Assembly: GCF_030656875.1 (NCBI RefSeq)
Contig: NZ_CP130943.1
Coordinates: 4,402,001-4,466,000, forward strand
DNA length: 64,000 bases
From: Prescottella sp. R16
GTDB lineage: Bacteria > Actinomycetota > Actinomycetes > Mycobacteriales > Mycobacteriaceae
Reading direction: 5' to 3'
Below the pieces are notes generated by a model, which was not told the origin of the DNA, did no database searches, and was given only the letters and a program-made list of their open reading frames with translations. Made by a program: the position numbers and the translations under genes. Position 1 is the stretch's first letter. Each line of letters begins with the position of its first letter. Of the stretch, positions 1 to 8,528 are shown piece after piece.

Positions 1-2
1 CC

Positions 3-431
3 GACCGCAGTCGTGAACCCGAATGGCTCGGCCGCACCGAACACGACCTGTCGTTCGTCTCGGGCACGCGGGAGGTGGCCGCCGGCACCCTCGAGTTCCA
101 TCGCCCCGGCGGGTACGGGCGACCCGACGACGTCCTCACCGTCACGTGCGAGCCGGTTCTCCCCCACTACCTCGGCGTCGGCACCGGCTACGGCCTCGAA
201 CAGGACTGGCGGCACGGCATGTGGCAGGGCGAACTCGTCGTGCAGGGCCTGCGCGAGAAGGTTCCCGACATCGAGCCGTGGAAGAAGATGTTCTGCCCCG
301 TCGACAACCTGACCCGGTTCACGCTCACCGAGAACGGCGTCACCCACACCGGTTCCGGCCTGTTCGAGGTCGCCGTGATCGGCCCGTGCGACCGCTACGG
401 GTTCGACGGCGCCGGCGACGTCGCCCCCTGA
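3..431 (+). CDS. C-terminal part of an uncharacterised protein (5' end outside window)
   Basis: The frame is open from the first bases of the window, so this is the last ~142 residues of a longer protein; a GTG at 75 is probably internal. The visible part is rich in Gly, Trp and aromatic residues (motifs GTGYGLEQDWRHGMWQG, WKKMFCP and DRYGFDG) and has no membrane segment. It reads like a soluble, beta-rich fold. I do not recognise the family and assign no function. Two GC-rich hairpins follow the stop, so the gene probably ends its transcript here. Confidence 0.6.
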   Translation, partial: DRSREPEWLGRTEHDLSFVSGTREVAAGTLEFHRPGGYGRPDDVLTVTCEPVLPHYLGVGTGYGLEQDWRHGMWQGELVVQGLREKVPDIEPWKKMFCPVDNLTRFTLTENGVTHTGSGLFEVAVIGPCDRYGFDGAGDVAP

Positions 432-444
432 ACCACCACGACTT

Positions 445-528
445 GCGAACGAGAATCAACCCCTCGGTCCTCGTTCGCCGCCCGCCCGGGCGGTCCTGTA
501 CCCCTCCCCCGACCAGGACCGCCCGGGC
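445..528 (+). terminator. Two consecutive hairpins, likely terminator
   Basis: A 9-bp inverted repeat (GCGAACGAG at 445-453, CTCGTTCGC at 470-478) is followed by a perfect 15-bp one (GCCCGGGCGGTCCTG at 484-498, its complement at 514-528). No U-tract follows, as is common in actinobacteria. The stems sit just after the stop at 431. The rest of 432-704 shows no gene. Confidence 0.6.
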
Positions 529-704
529 ACCCTCCCTCCCCGACCGGGCCCGGCGTCACACCACAGCGAGAGGCCCGGATGGTGAACATCACCGTGAACC
601 CGCCTGAACACTCGAATAAGCACAGGTAAGTTGCCTTCGTATGCATTGATGACCACACTCGTTTCCGCCGGAGACGACAGCGTGTGATCACCAGGGAAGG
701 CGCC

Positions 705-1439
705 ATGGACAGCAGTTCGCCGAAAACCACCATCGTTGTGCCCACATACAACGAACGCGACAACCTGCCGAAACTCGTCGAGCGGCTGGCTGCGTTGGAG
801 GTCCCGAACCTGCACCTGCTGGTGGTCGACGACAACTCCCCCGACGGCACCGGCGACGTCGCCGAGAAACTGTCCGAGGAGTCGACGCTTCCCATCCGGG
901 TGCTGCACCGCACCGTCAAGGACGGGCTCGGCCGTGCCTACGTCGCCGGCATGACCCGGGCACTCGACGAGGGCGCCGACATCGTCATCCAGATGGACGC
1001 CGACCTGTCGCACCCGACCGAGGTCGTCCCGACGATGATCCGCACCCTCACCACGACGGACGCCGCCGTGGTCCTCGGCTCCCGCTACGTGCCCGGCGGC
1101 GCGGTCGCGAGCGACTGGCCGTGGCACCGCAAGGCACTGTCGGCGTGGGCGAACTTCTACGTCAATGCGATCCTGCGGCTCGGCGTCAAGGACGCGACCG
1201 CCGGGTTCAAGGCGTGGCACGCCGACACGCTCCGCGCGATCGACGTCGCGTCCATCCACTCCAACGGCTACTCGTTCCAGGTGGAGATGAACTACCGCAC
1301 CACCAGCCGCGGCATGCGCATCGCCGAGGTGCCGATCCGCTTCGAGGAGCGCATCGAAGGCGTCTCCAAGATGAGCCTGGGGGTCCAGCTCGAGTCGGCG
1401 CTGGTGCCGTGGAAGCTGCGGTTCGGCAAGAAGGCCTGA
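705..1439 (+). CDS. ppm1: Polyprenol monophosphomannose synthase (GT2 family)
   Basis: This enzyme transfers mannose from GDP-mannose to polyprenyl phosphate, making the lipid-linked donor for lipomannan and lipoarabinomannan assembly at the membrane. The 244-residue protein has the GT2 fold: IVVPTYNERDNL near the N-terminus, VVDDNSPDGTG for nucleotide binding, MDADLSHP as the DXD-type metal site, and a C-terminal acceptor region (FEERIEGVSKMS). An AGGGAAGG ribosome site at 693-700 selects ATG 705 over the upstream GTG 684. Unlike M. tuberculosis Ppm1 it is not fused to an apolipoprotein N-acyltransferase, and no lnt gene is adjacent. The family call is firm; whether this is the only copy in the genome cannot be seen. 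Confidence 0.88.
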   Translation: MDSSSPKTTIVVPTYNERDNLPKLVERLAALEVPNLHLLVVDDNSPDGTGDVAEKLSEESTLPIRVLHRTVKDGLGRAYVAGMTRALDEGADIVIQMDADLSHPTEVVPTMIRTLTTTDAAVVLGSRYVPGGAVASDWPWHRKALSAWANFYVNAILRLGVKDATAGFKAWHADTLRAIDVASIHSNGYSFQVEMNYRTTSRGMRIAEVPIRFEERIEGVSKMSLGVQLESALVPWKLRFGKKA

Positions 1440-1469
1440 TCCGGCGGTTCACCCGCCACGGGTGATTTC

Positions 1470-1512
1470 GACTCGGCCGCGCACATTCCCCGGAACTGTG
1501 CGCGGCCGAGTC
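1470..1512 (+). terminator. Perfect 16-bp hairpin terminator
   Basis: GACTCGGCCGCGCACA at 1470-1485 and its exact complement at 1497-1512 flank an 11-nt loop. It lies 30 bases after the mannosyltransferase stop and before the next gene. There is no U-run, so this is an L-shaped terminator of the actinobacterial kind. Confidence 0.75.
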
Positions 1513-1549
1513 GTTAGCGTGTCGATGTCACCGACACGAAGAGGTTCCC

Positions 1550-1957
1550 ATGCGCGTCTTCCGTACGGCTTCCGTCACGGCCGCCCTCGCCGGAGCCGCC
1601 GCCCTGGCGTTCGCGCCGGCAGCGTCGGCCGCCACCGTCTACGACGTCACCGCGGTCCCGCCGATCGGGGTGGTGTACGCGAACACGATCACCACGCTCG
1701 CCGTCGTCGTCACCCCGACACCGGTGGGCGCCGACGCATCCACCCCGGTCACCGCCCGGATCACCGAACCCGACGGCGACACCCGCACCCTGACGATGCC
1801 GCTCACGCTCGGTGGGGCGACGGTGACCACCCGGACCCACGAGGCCGGGCGGTACACCGCCGTCTTCACCTATGCGCCGCCGTCGGGAACACCGGCGGAG
1901 ACCACCCTGCAGTTCGACGTGGCGCCGTCCCCGTTCGGGTTCGGCAGCGCGTCCTGA
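1550..1957 (+). CDS. Small secreted protein of unknown function
   Basis: The 135-residue product starts with a clear Sec signal peptide: Arg at 2 and 5, a hydrophobic Ala/Leu core, and AxA cleavage around residue 27 (APAASAA). The mature part is Thr/Val/Pro rich with alternating hydrophobic positions and no cysteine, suggesting a single immunoglobulin-like beta sandwich. It ends in FGFGSAS. I do not recognise a named family. It stands alone between a terminator and a convergent acyl-CoA ligase gene. Role is unknown; an exported or wall-associated protein is the safest description. Confidence 0.65.
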   Translation: MRVFRTASVTAALAGAAALAFAPAASAATVYDVTAVPPIGVVYANTITTLAVVVTPTPVGADASTPVTARITEPDGDTRTLTMPLTLGGATVTTRTHEAGRYTAVFTYAPPSGTPAETTLQFDVAPSPFGFGSAS

Positions 1958-1969
1958 CCGCGGCGCCCG

Positions 1970-3592
1970 TCAGAGCCGGGTGACGTCGAGCGCGCCGTCG
2001 TGGAAGTCGGCGCGCAGCCGCTTCTTGTCGAACTTGCCGACGCTGGTCTTGGGGACCTCGGCGACCCGCGTCCAGTTCTCCGGCAGCTGCCACTTGGCGA
2101 CCTTCTCCGCGAGGAAGTCCCGCAACTGGTCGAGGGTGGTGTCGCTGTCCTCGCGCAGCACCACCGCCACCAGCGGCCGCTCGTCCCACTTCTCGTCGGG
2201 GATGCCGATCACCGCGGCCTCGGCGACGGCCGGATGCGCCATCACCGCGTTCTCCAGATCCACCGACGAGATCCATTCGCCACCGGACTTGATGATGTCC
2301 TTCGTCCGGTCCGACAACGTCAGGAAACCGTCCGGGGTGATCGAGCCGACGTCCCCGGTCCGCAGCCAGCCGTCCCGGAACTTGTCGGGGGCGTCGACGC
2401 CGTAGTACGACGCGGTGATCCACGGGCCGCGCACCTCGAGTTCCCCGATGCTGGTGCCGTCGTGCGGCACCGTGTTGCCGTCGTCGTCGATCAGTCGCGC
2501 CTCGACGGACGCCGGGAACCGGCCCTGCGTGTAGCGGTAGCGCCAGCGCTCGTCGCCGGTCGCGCCGGCGGGCGGGCGGGCGACGGACCCGAGCGGCGAC
2601 GTCTCCGTCATGCCCCATGCGTGCAGCACGGACACCTGGTGGTCGTCCTCGAACGCGTGCATCAGCGACGGCGGCACCGCCGACCCGCCGATGAGCACCT
2701 CCCGCATCGAGGAGATGTCCTGCGGCCGCTGCTCGAGATACAGGTGCAGCCCCTGCCAGATGGTGGGGACGGCCGCCGCGAACGTGGGCTGCTCGGACGC
2801 GATCAGCTCGGCGAGCGGGGCCGGCTGCAGGAACCGGTCCGGCATGATGAGCGACGCGCCGATCATGAACGCCGCGTACGGCAGGCCCCACGACATCGCG
2901 TGGAACTGGGGCACCACTGCGAGTGCCCGGTCCCCCTGCTTCAGATTGGGTCCGTCGCTCATGCACACCTGCATCGAATGCAGGTAGATCGACCGGTGCG
3001 AGTACACGACACCCTTCGGGTCGCCGGTGGTACCCGACGTGTAACACATTGCGGCAGCGGAACGTTCGTCGATCTCCGGCCAATCGTACTCGGTGGGCCG
3101 GTCCGCGAGCAGCGTCTCGTAGCTGTGCACCGCGACACCGTCCGGCACCTCGAGACCGGCCGTGGAATCACCCGTGACGATCACATGCTCGACGGTCTTC
3201 AGCTTCGGCAGTTGCGGGGCCAGCAGCGGGATCAACGTGGGATCGACGATGATCACCCGATCCTCGGCATGGTTCGCCACGTGCACCAGTTGCTCCGGGA
3301 ACAACCGGATGTTGAGGGTGTGCAGCACCGCCCCCATCGCCGGCACCGCCAGATAGGCCTCGAGGTGCTCGGCGTTGTTCCACATGAACGTCGCCACCCG
3401 GTCGTCACCGTCGACACCGAGGCCGCGCAGCGCGTGGGCGAGGGCCGCGCACCGGCGTCCCACCTCTGCGTACGTCCGGCGCCGCGGACCCGACTCCGTC
3501 CACGTGACCACCTCCGCCGCCGCGTGGACCGTGCTGCCGTGCCGCAACAGTTGCGCCACGGACAGGGGAAGTTCGTTCATCGTGCTCAACAT
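1970..3592 (-). CDS. Acyl-CoA synthetase (AMP-forming, FadD family)
   Basis: It activates a carboxylic acid with ATP and CoA through an acyl-adenylate. The 540-residue protein carries the AMP-binding P-loop YTSGTTGDPKG, the GWLRTGD motif binding the ribose, DRTKDIIKSGGEWIS as the hinge region, and the catalytic lysine region VGKFDKKRLR near the C-terminus. These resemble the AlkK/medium- to long-chain fatty acid group rather than acetyl-CoA synthetases. AGGAG at 3601-3605 (complement) selects ATG 3592 over further upstream starts. It is monocistronic and convergent with the small secreted protein. Substrate chain length cannot be read from the sequence. Confidence 0.85.
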   Translation of the reverse strand: MLSTMNELPLSVAQLLRHGSTVHAAAEVVTWTESGPRRRTYAEVGRRCAALAHALRGLGVDGDDRVATFMWNNAEHLEAYLAVPAMGAVLHTLNIRLFPEQLVHVANHAEDRVIIVDPTLIPLLAPQLPKLKTVEHVIVTGDSTAGLEVPDGVAVHSYETLLADRPTEYDWPEIDERSAAAMCYTSGTTGDPKGVVYSHRSIYLHSMQVCMSDGPNLKQGDRALAVVPQFHAMSWGLPYAAFMIGASLIMPDRFLQPAPLAELIASEQPTFAAAVPTIWQGLHLYLEQRPQDISSMREVLIGGSAVPPSLMHAFEDDHQVSVLHAWGMTETSPLGSVARPPAGATGDERWRYRYTQGRFPASVEARLIDDDGNTVPHDGTSIGELEVRGPWITASYYGVDAPDKFRDGWLRTGDVGSITPDGFLTLSDRTKDIIKSGGEWISSVDLENAVMAHPAVAEAAVIGIPDEKWDERPLVAVVLREDSDTTLDQLRDFLAEKVAKWQLPENWTRVAEVPKTSVGKFDKKRLRADFHDGALDVTRL

Positions 3593-3774
3593 GGGGGCGG
3601 CTCCTGACTTGACGTGTTCACCGGTGACAGGCATGTCGTGAATGCAACCTACGCCACGGATGAGACGCACGTCACTACCCCGCCGGAGGTCCTGCAGAAC
3701 CTCACTGGCGGGAAGCTCCGACTACTCCCGAGGAAACTCCGATCCGAACTCGAGCAGCCTCGACCCGACAAGGA

Positions 3775-3804
3775 GAAAACAACTCCGAACAACTCGCAAC
3801 TACC
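3775..3804 (+). repeat. Degenerate copies of the AACAACT half-site
   Basis: Within the 344-base gap 3593-3936, three imperfect repeats (GAAAACAACTCC, GAACAACTCG, GCAACTACC) run in tandem. They resemble the half-site GAAACAACTAC that builds the perfect palindrome 80 bases downstream. The rest of the gap contains no convincing gene and is less GC-rich than its surroundings. Confidence 0.4.
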
Positions 3805-3882
3805 AGAAAAAACGGATCTACCTGCGCAGATTCCCAGAAGTTCCGCTCCCGGCCACGCATTTCACATCCTCGATCGCTGCAA

Positions 3883-3918
3883 GTTGTTTCGTAGTTGTTT
3901 CAACAACTACGAAACAAC
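3883..3918 (+). promoter_or_regulatory. 17-bp inverted repeat operator upstream of AlbA_2 gene
   Basis: GTTGTTTCGTAGTTGTT at 3883-3899 is the exact reverse complement of 3902-3918, with only two bases between. Each arm is made of the unit GTAGTTGTTTC or its complement, giving four half-sites (3880-3890, 3891-3901, 3901-3910, 3911-3921). It ends 18 bases before the start codon at 3937, where a repressor would block transcription or initiation. The downstream protein is itself a predicted DNA-binding regulator, so autoregulation is the simplest reading. Confidence 0.6.
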
Positions 3919-3936
3919 TACGGGTACTGTTCACAC

Positions 3937-5670
3937 ATGGCCCCTGCCCTTCCCGATACGGTCCACAGCGCCCTCGACGAGATCTGGGCCGGCGCCACAG
4001 GCGACTCGCAGGAGTCCGCGGTGCTGGACTTCAAGGAGGATCCAGCGCGGATATCGAGTCGCCCGACCGGACGCGGGAACCCCGATGCCGCGGTTGCCGA
4101 GACGCTCATCAACGAGTGCATCTGCTTCGCCAACGGGGCCGGTGGTGAGGCCTACATCGTGCTCGGGGTGTCCGACAAGCGCGCTGGGCCGGACGCATTC
4201 AGCGGCACCGGTCGTGACACCGAATGGATCGAACGAAAAGTATTCGACAAGACCCGCCCCAACCTACGGGTGGAGGTCGACTCGGTCGACTATCGCGGGC
4301 ACCGACTGCTCATCATCCGCATCCCCACCGGACTCTCCGTCTATTCGCGCACCGACGGGGCGGCGTCACGACGCATCGGGACCAACTGCGTTCCCCTCAC
4401 CGAACACGAACGCCGTGACCTGCACTTCGCGCGCGCCAACCCGGACATGACAGCGCGGGCCTCGACACTCACCGCGGACGATCTCGATCCGCTTGCGATC
4501 ACTCGCGCCAGAGCACTGCTTGCCGCGAAACGCCGTGCAGTCGGTGACGATACCGCCGTCCCCGAACAGACGTTCGCACTGCTGCGCGAGTTGGGTCTGA
4601 CGATGCCGGACGGATCCCTCACCGTCGCAGCCGAATTGCTCTTCACAAGAACCCGGACCGAGGCGGTGTCCGCCCGCTATCTCCGTCGCGCCGTACCTGG
4701 AGGTGAACCCACCGTCACCGATCTCGACGGCGCGCTGATCCTCGTGTTCGATCAAGTACAGGATCTGGTACGTCGGCATATGGACACCGAGATCGCCCGC
4801 GTGAACCTTCCTGGTGGACAAGAGGTTGCGATTCCTGCATTCCCAGCGAAGGCCGTCGACGAAGTGCTGTCCAACGCCCTGGTGCACCGGGACTGGACGA
4901 TGACCTCATCGATCGTCGTCGACCAATCACCTCGCATCCTGAAGGTCTGGTCCCCGGGCCCACTTCCCTTCGGCGTCACATCCGACCACTTGCTGACCAC
5001 CCGATCCGTCCCCCGCAACAACCGCCTCATGGCCGGGATGCGAGCGCTCGGCCTCGCCGAGGAATCGTCCCGAGGATTCGACCGAATGTGGTCTGCGATG
5101 CTTTCGACCGGGCGGGCCGCACCCGAAGTCGAAGCCGACGACTTTCACGTCGGCGTCACGCTCGTTGCCTCCCGGCCCGATACTGCATTCATCGCGGGTC
5201 TCGCCCGACTCCGCAGCCGATACGGAGCCGACACCATCGACGCCGTCAACACACTCATCGTGCTCAAACACCTGTCCAAGGCGCCACTGATGACGCTCCG
5301 GCAGGTCACCACGCAGACCCAGACCGGATCCGGTGAAGCGCTCCAGATCATGGAATGGCTCACCGATGTCGACATCGTCCAACCCGTCACCGAACGCGGC
5401 GACGAATGGGTACTGACGTCGCAGGCTCGGTCCTGCCTCGGCGGCGCACTGGCAACCGATGTCGCATCCGTGTCGGTTCAGGACTGGGTCGAGGAGCGAC
5501 TCCGCTCCGGGAATGCCGTCACCAATCGTGAGGTCGTGGCCGCGACCGGCGCGGACCGCCAAGACGTGACGGCGCTGCTGCGCTACCTGCGCCAGTCCGG
5601 ACGAGCCGTCATCGACCCCACCGGACCCGGACGCGGGCCCGGTGTTCGCTGGATCGCCCTTGGGGTGTGA
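3937..5670 (+). CDS. AlbA_2 (Schlafen-type) DNA-binding and RecG-C-like ATPase-fold regulator
   Basis: The 577-residue protein begins with an AlbA_2/Schlafen-type domain (about 25-150: AVLDFKEDP, ETLINECICFANG, YIVLGVSD). A central segment carries the GHKL-like ATP-binding signature seen in COG2865 proteins (AVDEVLSNALVHRDW, Asn about 313) and an SRGFDRMW element. It ends in winged-helix segments (TNREVVAATGADRQDVTALL). Such proteins are described as transcriptional regulators and some sit in defence loci; the substrate is unknown. ATG 3937 is preferred to 3895 because it begins the conserved part and follows the palindrome. Codons are somewhat less GC-biased than neighbours, which could mean acquisition. 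No obvious partner gene is adjacent. Confidence 0.75.
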   Translation: MAPALPDTVHSALDEIWAGATGDSQESAVLDFKEDPARISSRPTGRGNPDAAVAETLINECICFANGAGGEAYIVLGVSDKRAGPDAFSGTGRDTEWIERKVFDKTRPNLRVEVDSVDYRGHRLLIIRIPTGLSVYSRTDGAASRRIGTNCVPLTEHERRDLHFARANPDMTARASTLTADDLDPLAITRARALLAAKRRAVGDDTAVPEQTFALLRELGLTMPDGSLTVAAELLFTRTRTEAVSARYLRRAVPGGEPTVTDLDGALILVFDQVQDLVRRHMDTEIARVNLPGGQEVAIPAFPAKAVDEVLSNALVHRDWTMTSSIVVDQSPRILKVWSPGPLPFGVTSDHLLTTRSVPRNNRLMAGMRALGLAEESSRGFDRMWSAMLSTGRAAPEVEADDFHVGVTLVASRPDTAFIAGLARLRSRYGADTIDAVNTLIVLKHLSKAPLMTLRQVTTQTQTGSGEALQIMEWLTDVDIVQPVTERGDEWVLTSQARSCLGGALATDVASVSVQDWVEERLRSGNAVTNREVVAATGADRQDVTALLRYLRQSGRAVIDPTGPGRGPGVRWIALGV

Positions 5671-5679
5671 CCTCCGAGG

Positions 5680-6003
5680 TCAGCGCAGCACGCACAACAC
5701 CACGACGGAATCCTCCGCCGCGACGAGCCGGTGCACGATACCGGTGTCGAGGTTGACGGCAGAGCCCGGCACGAGGTCGACGGACGCGTCCTGCGTCTCG
5801 AACGCCACCTTGCCCATCAGCCCCTGCACCAGGATCGGGGCGGCGGCCTTGTGGTCGTCGAGGATCTGGCCGGCCGTGAAACTCAGCCGCACCACGGTCA
5901 CCCCGGGGCCCGCCGACAGGCGTTCGATGTGCGGTACCGGACCGTCCTTCGGCGCGAACGTCGTCAATCCGTCGATCCGCACCAGGTCTGTCTCCGCCGT
6001 CAT
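5680..6003 (-). CDS. Small cupin-domain protein
   Basis: The 107-residue protein is almost entirely one cupin barrel. It has G-(X)-LDDHKAAAPILVQGLMG in place of motif 1 and PGSAVNLDTGIVHRLVA as motif 2, the latter with the usual histidine. Motif 1 keeps DDH but lacks the full HxH pair, so metal binding may be altered. Proteins like this often sense or bind small molecules, but no ligand can be inferred. It has a GAAGGG ribosome site upstream of ATG 6003 and is convergent with the AlbA_2 gene, only 9 bases away. Confidence 0.7.
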   Translation of the reverse strand: MTAETDLVRIDGLTTFAPKDGPVPHIERLSAGPGVTVVRLSFTAGQILDDHKAAAPILVQGLMGKVAFETQDASVDLVPGSAVNLDTGIVHRLVAAEDSVVVLCVLR

Positions 6004-6203
6004 CGTTACACCCTTCTCGCAATCACCTCGATGGCCGTCAGATGATCACGATACGTCGCGAACGGGCGTCACACAGCGAGCACGCGGGAACGGGCATCGG
6101 CGTCGCGCAGTAGATTTCGTGCGAACGACATCGTCTCGGCGCGGCACCCGCCTCCGGCACGGAAGGAAATCGCGATACAGGTGGAGCTGTGTTCGTTACG
6201 GCT

Positions 6204-6794
6204 TCAGTCGAGGCGCCCGAAGCCGACGACCGCACGATCGGACTGCCAGTCCAGGTCGTGGACGCGGATCTTCCCGAGCTCGTTCCCGCCGACCGTGGTG
6301 GCCGTGTCCCCGGCCACCGCGACCACGAAGTTGGTGTGCTGGCCGAGGCGGAACTCGTTGTCGTACAACACCACGTCACCGACCTCGGGACGATAACCGT
6401 TACCGATCGGCTCGAACCGGTCCTGCGCCTGGTAGTACTCCTGCAGCGTGTACACGCCCGGGATCCGCCACGACCCCGAGTTCGGATTGGACAGCGGCTC
6501 ACCGGCCTCCCGCATGATCCAACTGACGAAGTTGGCGCACCACGGCTCCTGCGCGCCGTCCGAATAGAACGTTCCCGGACGCTGATCCGTGTGCTCGGCC
6601 TCGAGAAGATCGACGATCCGAACCTGGGTAGGCGACAACGCCGTCCGATCCACCTCCGGGAACGACGCCGTGTCCCACGGCAGATACCGAGCCGGCGCCC
6701 ACCACAGCACGCCACCGGCCACCACCGCCAACACCGCGACCACCGACGCGATCCACACGACAGTTCTCCGGCGACGGGACGGCTGTGCATTCAT
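6204..6794 (-). CDS. Membrane-anchored CHAP-domain hydrolase
   Basis: The 196-residue protein has a basic N-terminus (SRRRR), one transmembrane helix at about 12-31, and an extracytoplasmic CHAP domain. The catalytic cysteine lies in EPWCANFVSW (Cys86) and the histidine in GQHTNFVVAV (His153), followed by a polar residue in a VGGNE segment. CHAP enzymes cleave amide bonds in peptidoglycan peptides or glutathionylspermidine-type substrates; anchoring outside the membrane favours peptidoglycan. It is divergent from the methyltransferase gene with 45 bases between starts. Ala-rich linker 32-50 would span the wall-proximal space. Confidence 0.75.
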   Translation of the reverse strand: MNAQPSRRRRTVVWIASVVAVLAVVAGGVLWWAPARYLPWDTASFPEVDRTALSPTQVRIVDLLEAEHTDQRPGTFYSDGAQEPWCANFVSWIMREAGEPLSNPNSGSWRIPGVYTLQEYYQAQDRFEPIGNGYRPEVGDVVLYDNEFRLGQHTNFVVAVAGDTATTVGGNELGKIRVHDLDWQSDRAVVGFGRLD

Positions 6795-6839
6795 GGCGTC
6801 GAGAGTAGCCGTCGGCGGAGGCCACTACTGTCGGTCGAC

Positions 6840-7454
6840 ATGGAGCAACCCGGATACGACGCCGTCGCCGACCTCTACGTCCGAACGTTCCCGTCCCCCT
6901 ACCTCACCGTGCTCGAACGCCACGCCGTGGAAATGTTCACCGACCTCGTCCACACCGGCCCGGAGACCGGGGTCGTCGTGGACGTGGGCTGCGGGCCGGG
7001 CCAGATCACCGCCGATCTGGCCGGCGCCGGACTGGACGTGATCGGCATCGACCCGAGTACGGAGATGCTGCGGATCGCGCGGGCCGAGTACCCGCACCTA
7101 CGGTTCGTGCTCGGCGACGCCGCACTCGACGCGCTCCCCGGCGTGACCGTCCGCGCGATCCTGGCACGCTACAGCCTGATCCACGTTCCACCCACGAATA
7201 TTCCTGAGGTACTGGACCACTGGTCCGGGCTGCTGCAGCCCGGCTCGATCGTCGCGATCGCCGGACAGTCCACCGACGAAGCCGATGCCGTCACCGAGTT
7301 CGACCACGCCGTCGCCCCCGCCTGGCGCTGGCACCCCGACCGGCTGGCCGCGGCACTGTCCGACGCCGGCTTCGACGAGATCTGGCGCACCGTCAGCCGC
7401 CCCGACGCCGACCACCGCTTCCCCGACGTGCACATCACGGCGCGGCGGCGATGA
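6840..7454 (+). CDS. Class I SAM-dependent methyltransferase
   Basis: The 204-residue protein has the Rossmann-like methyltransferase fold: VVDVGCGPGQIT is motif I for SAM, VIGIDPSTEML is motif II with the acidic ribose-binding Asp, and LRFVLGDAALDALP follows. The substrate region is unremarkable and gives no clue to the acceptor. ATG 6840 follows the divergent CHAP gene; GGAG at 6817-6820 is rather far, so the start is only moderately sure. It ends 7 bases before the end of the convergent ZapE gene. Confidence 0.75.
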   Translation: MEQPGYDAVADLYVRTFPSPYLTVLERHAVEMFTDLVHTGPETGVVVDVGCGPGQITADLAGAGLDVIGIDPSTEMLRIARAEYPHLRFVLGDAALDALPGVTVRAILARYSLIHVPPTNIPEVLDHWSGLLQPGSIVAIAGQSTDEADAVTEFDHAVAPAWRWHPDRLAAALSDAGFDEIWRTVSRPDADHRFPDVHITARRR

Positions 7455-7461
7455 GCCGGCA

Positions 7462-8496
7462 CTACGACCGGGCGGCCTCGAGGTCGAGCCGTCGGAGCTG
7501 ACCGAGCCGGCTGCGGATGCGGCCGATGTCCACCGGCAGTCCCGCACGGTCACCGTCGAGGACATCGAGTGATGCTCGGGCAAAGAACGTCGCAGTGACA
7601 TCGTGGTCGTACAGCACGTCGACGACGTTCGCAAATCGTTGTGCAGCATCTCTTTTCACGTCACGAAGATCGGGGACACCGGACACCACCCACTGCGGGA
7701 AGTCCCGGGCGAGCGTCAGATAGTCGGCCGGAGCCGTCGTCCCCTCGCACAGATCGGCGAAGTCGATCCACAGCTGATCATCGGCCCGACGGGCGCGGAT
7801 TGGATGTCCGGCGGGCAGCAGGGTTCGGTGCTCGGCGGGCGCCGGGACGTGCAGGCTGAGACACGCGAGCTGTGCCGGCGTCCCGGGCGTCACCCACGCC
7901 CCGGCCGCGAATCCACCGTCGTGCACCGCGACCGTGCGGTAGTCGAGCGGCCCGTCGACGGTGACGACCGTCAGGTTGCGCTCGATCAGTTCGATCGTCG
8001 GCACGAAGTCGTCGTGGAACAGTGGATTCGGCAGCAGGGAGCGGGGCGGGTAGTTCGACGTCAGCACCACCCGGATCTCGCGTTCCACGAGGGCGGGCAG
8101 CAGCCGGGCGATGAACTTCCCGTCCGCAGGATCGTGCACGTGGAATTCGTCGAAGCAGACGACGTCGATGCCGTCGAGCATCCGGTCCAACGCTGCCGAC
8201 AGGTCGTTCCGCGATGCCCTGATCGCGATGTGCAGGTCCCGGAAGAATTCGTGGAAGTGCACCCGCAGCTTGCCGCCGACCGGCAGCGCATCGAAGTACA
8301 CCGACATCAGCCAGCTCTTGCCGCGGCCCACCGGACCCCACAGGTACAGATCGCGATCACCTGCGGCGAGAGCGGCAGCGGCACGGCACTGCTCCTCGTC
8401 GAGTGTGAATCCGAGTTCGCTTGCTGCCGTGCCGAACACTGCAGGGTCGACGGAACGGGAAGCCTGTGGAGGCGAGGTTTTCCGGAACCAGCGCAT
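7462..8496 (-). CDS. zapE: ZapE/AFG1-family AAA ATPase
   Basis: The 344-residue protein matches the ZapE (AFG1-like) ATPases: Walker A GPVGRGKS at 54-61, Walker B VVCFDEFH at 112-119, then VLTSNYPP as sensor 1 and RNLTVVTVDGPLDYR. E. coli ZapE helps FtsZ rings under stress, and mitochondrial AFG1 handles respiratory-chain quality control; the actinobacterial role is not established. The gene is divergent from a TetR regulator with 32 bases between starts, so the two probably share a control region. Confidence 0.82.
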   Translation of the reverse strand: MRWFRKTSPPQASRSVDPAVFGTAASELGFTLDEEQCRAAAALAAGDRDLYLWGPVGRGKSWLMSVYFDALPVGGKLRVHFHEFFRDLHIAIRASRNDLSAALDRMLDGIDVVCFDEFHVHDPADGKFIARLLPALVEREIRVVLTSNYPPRSLLPNPLFHDDFVPTIELIERNLTVVTVDGPLDYRTVAVHDGGFAAGAWVTPGTPAQLACLSLHVPAPAEHRTLLPAGHPIRARRADDQLWIDFADLCEGTTAPADYLTLARDFPQWVVSGVPDLRDVKRDAAQRFANVVDVLYDHDVTATFFARASLDVLDGDRAGLPVDIGRIRSRLGQLRRLDLEAARS

Positions 8497-8528
8497 GGCG
8501 AAACTCTAGCATCGTAGAGGCTGCGAGA

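Noticed and set aside
2000..3607. 535-codon plus-strand open frame
   Set aside because: Antisense shadow of the acyl-CoA ligase, with no recognisable motif and no ribosome site.
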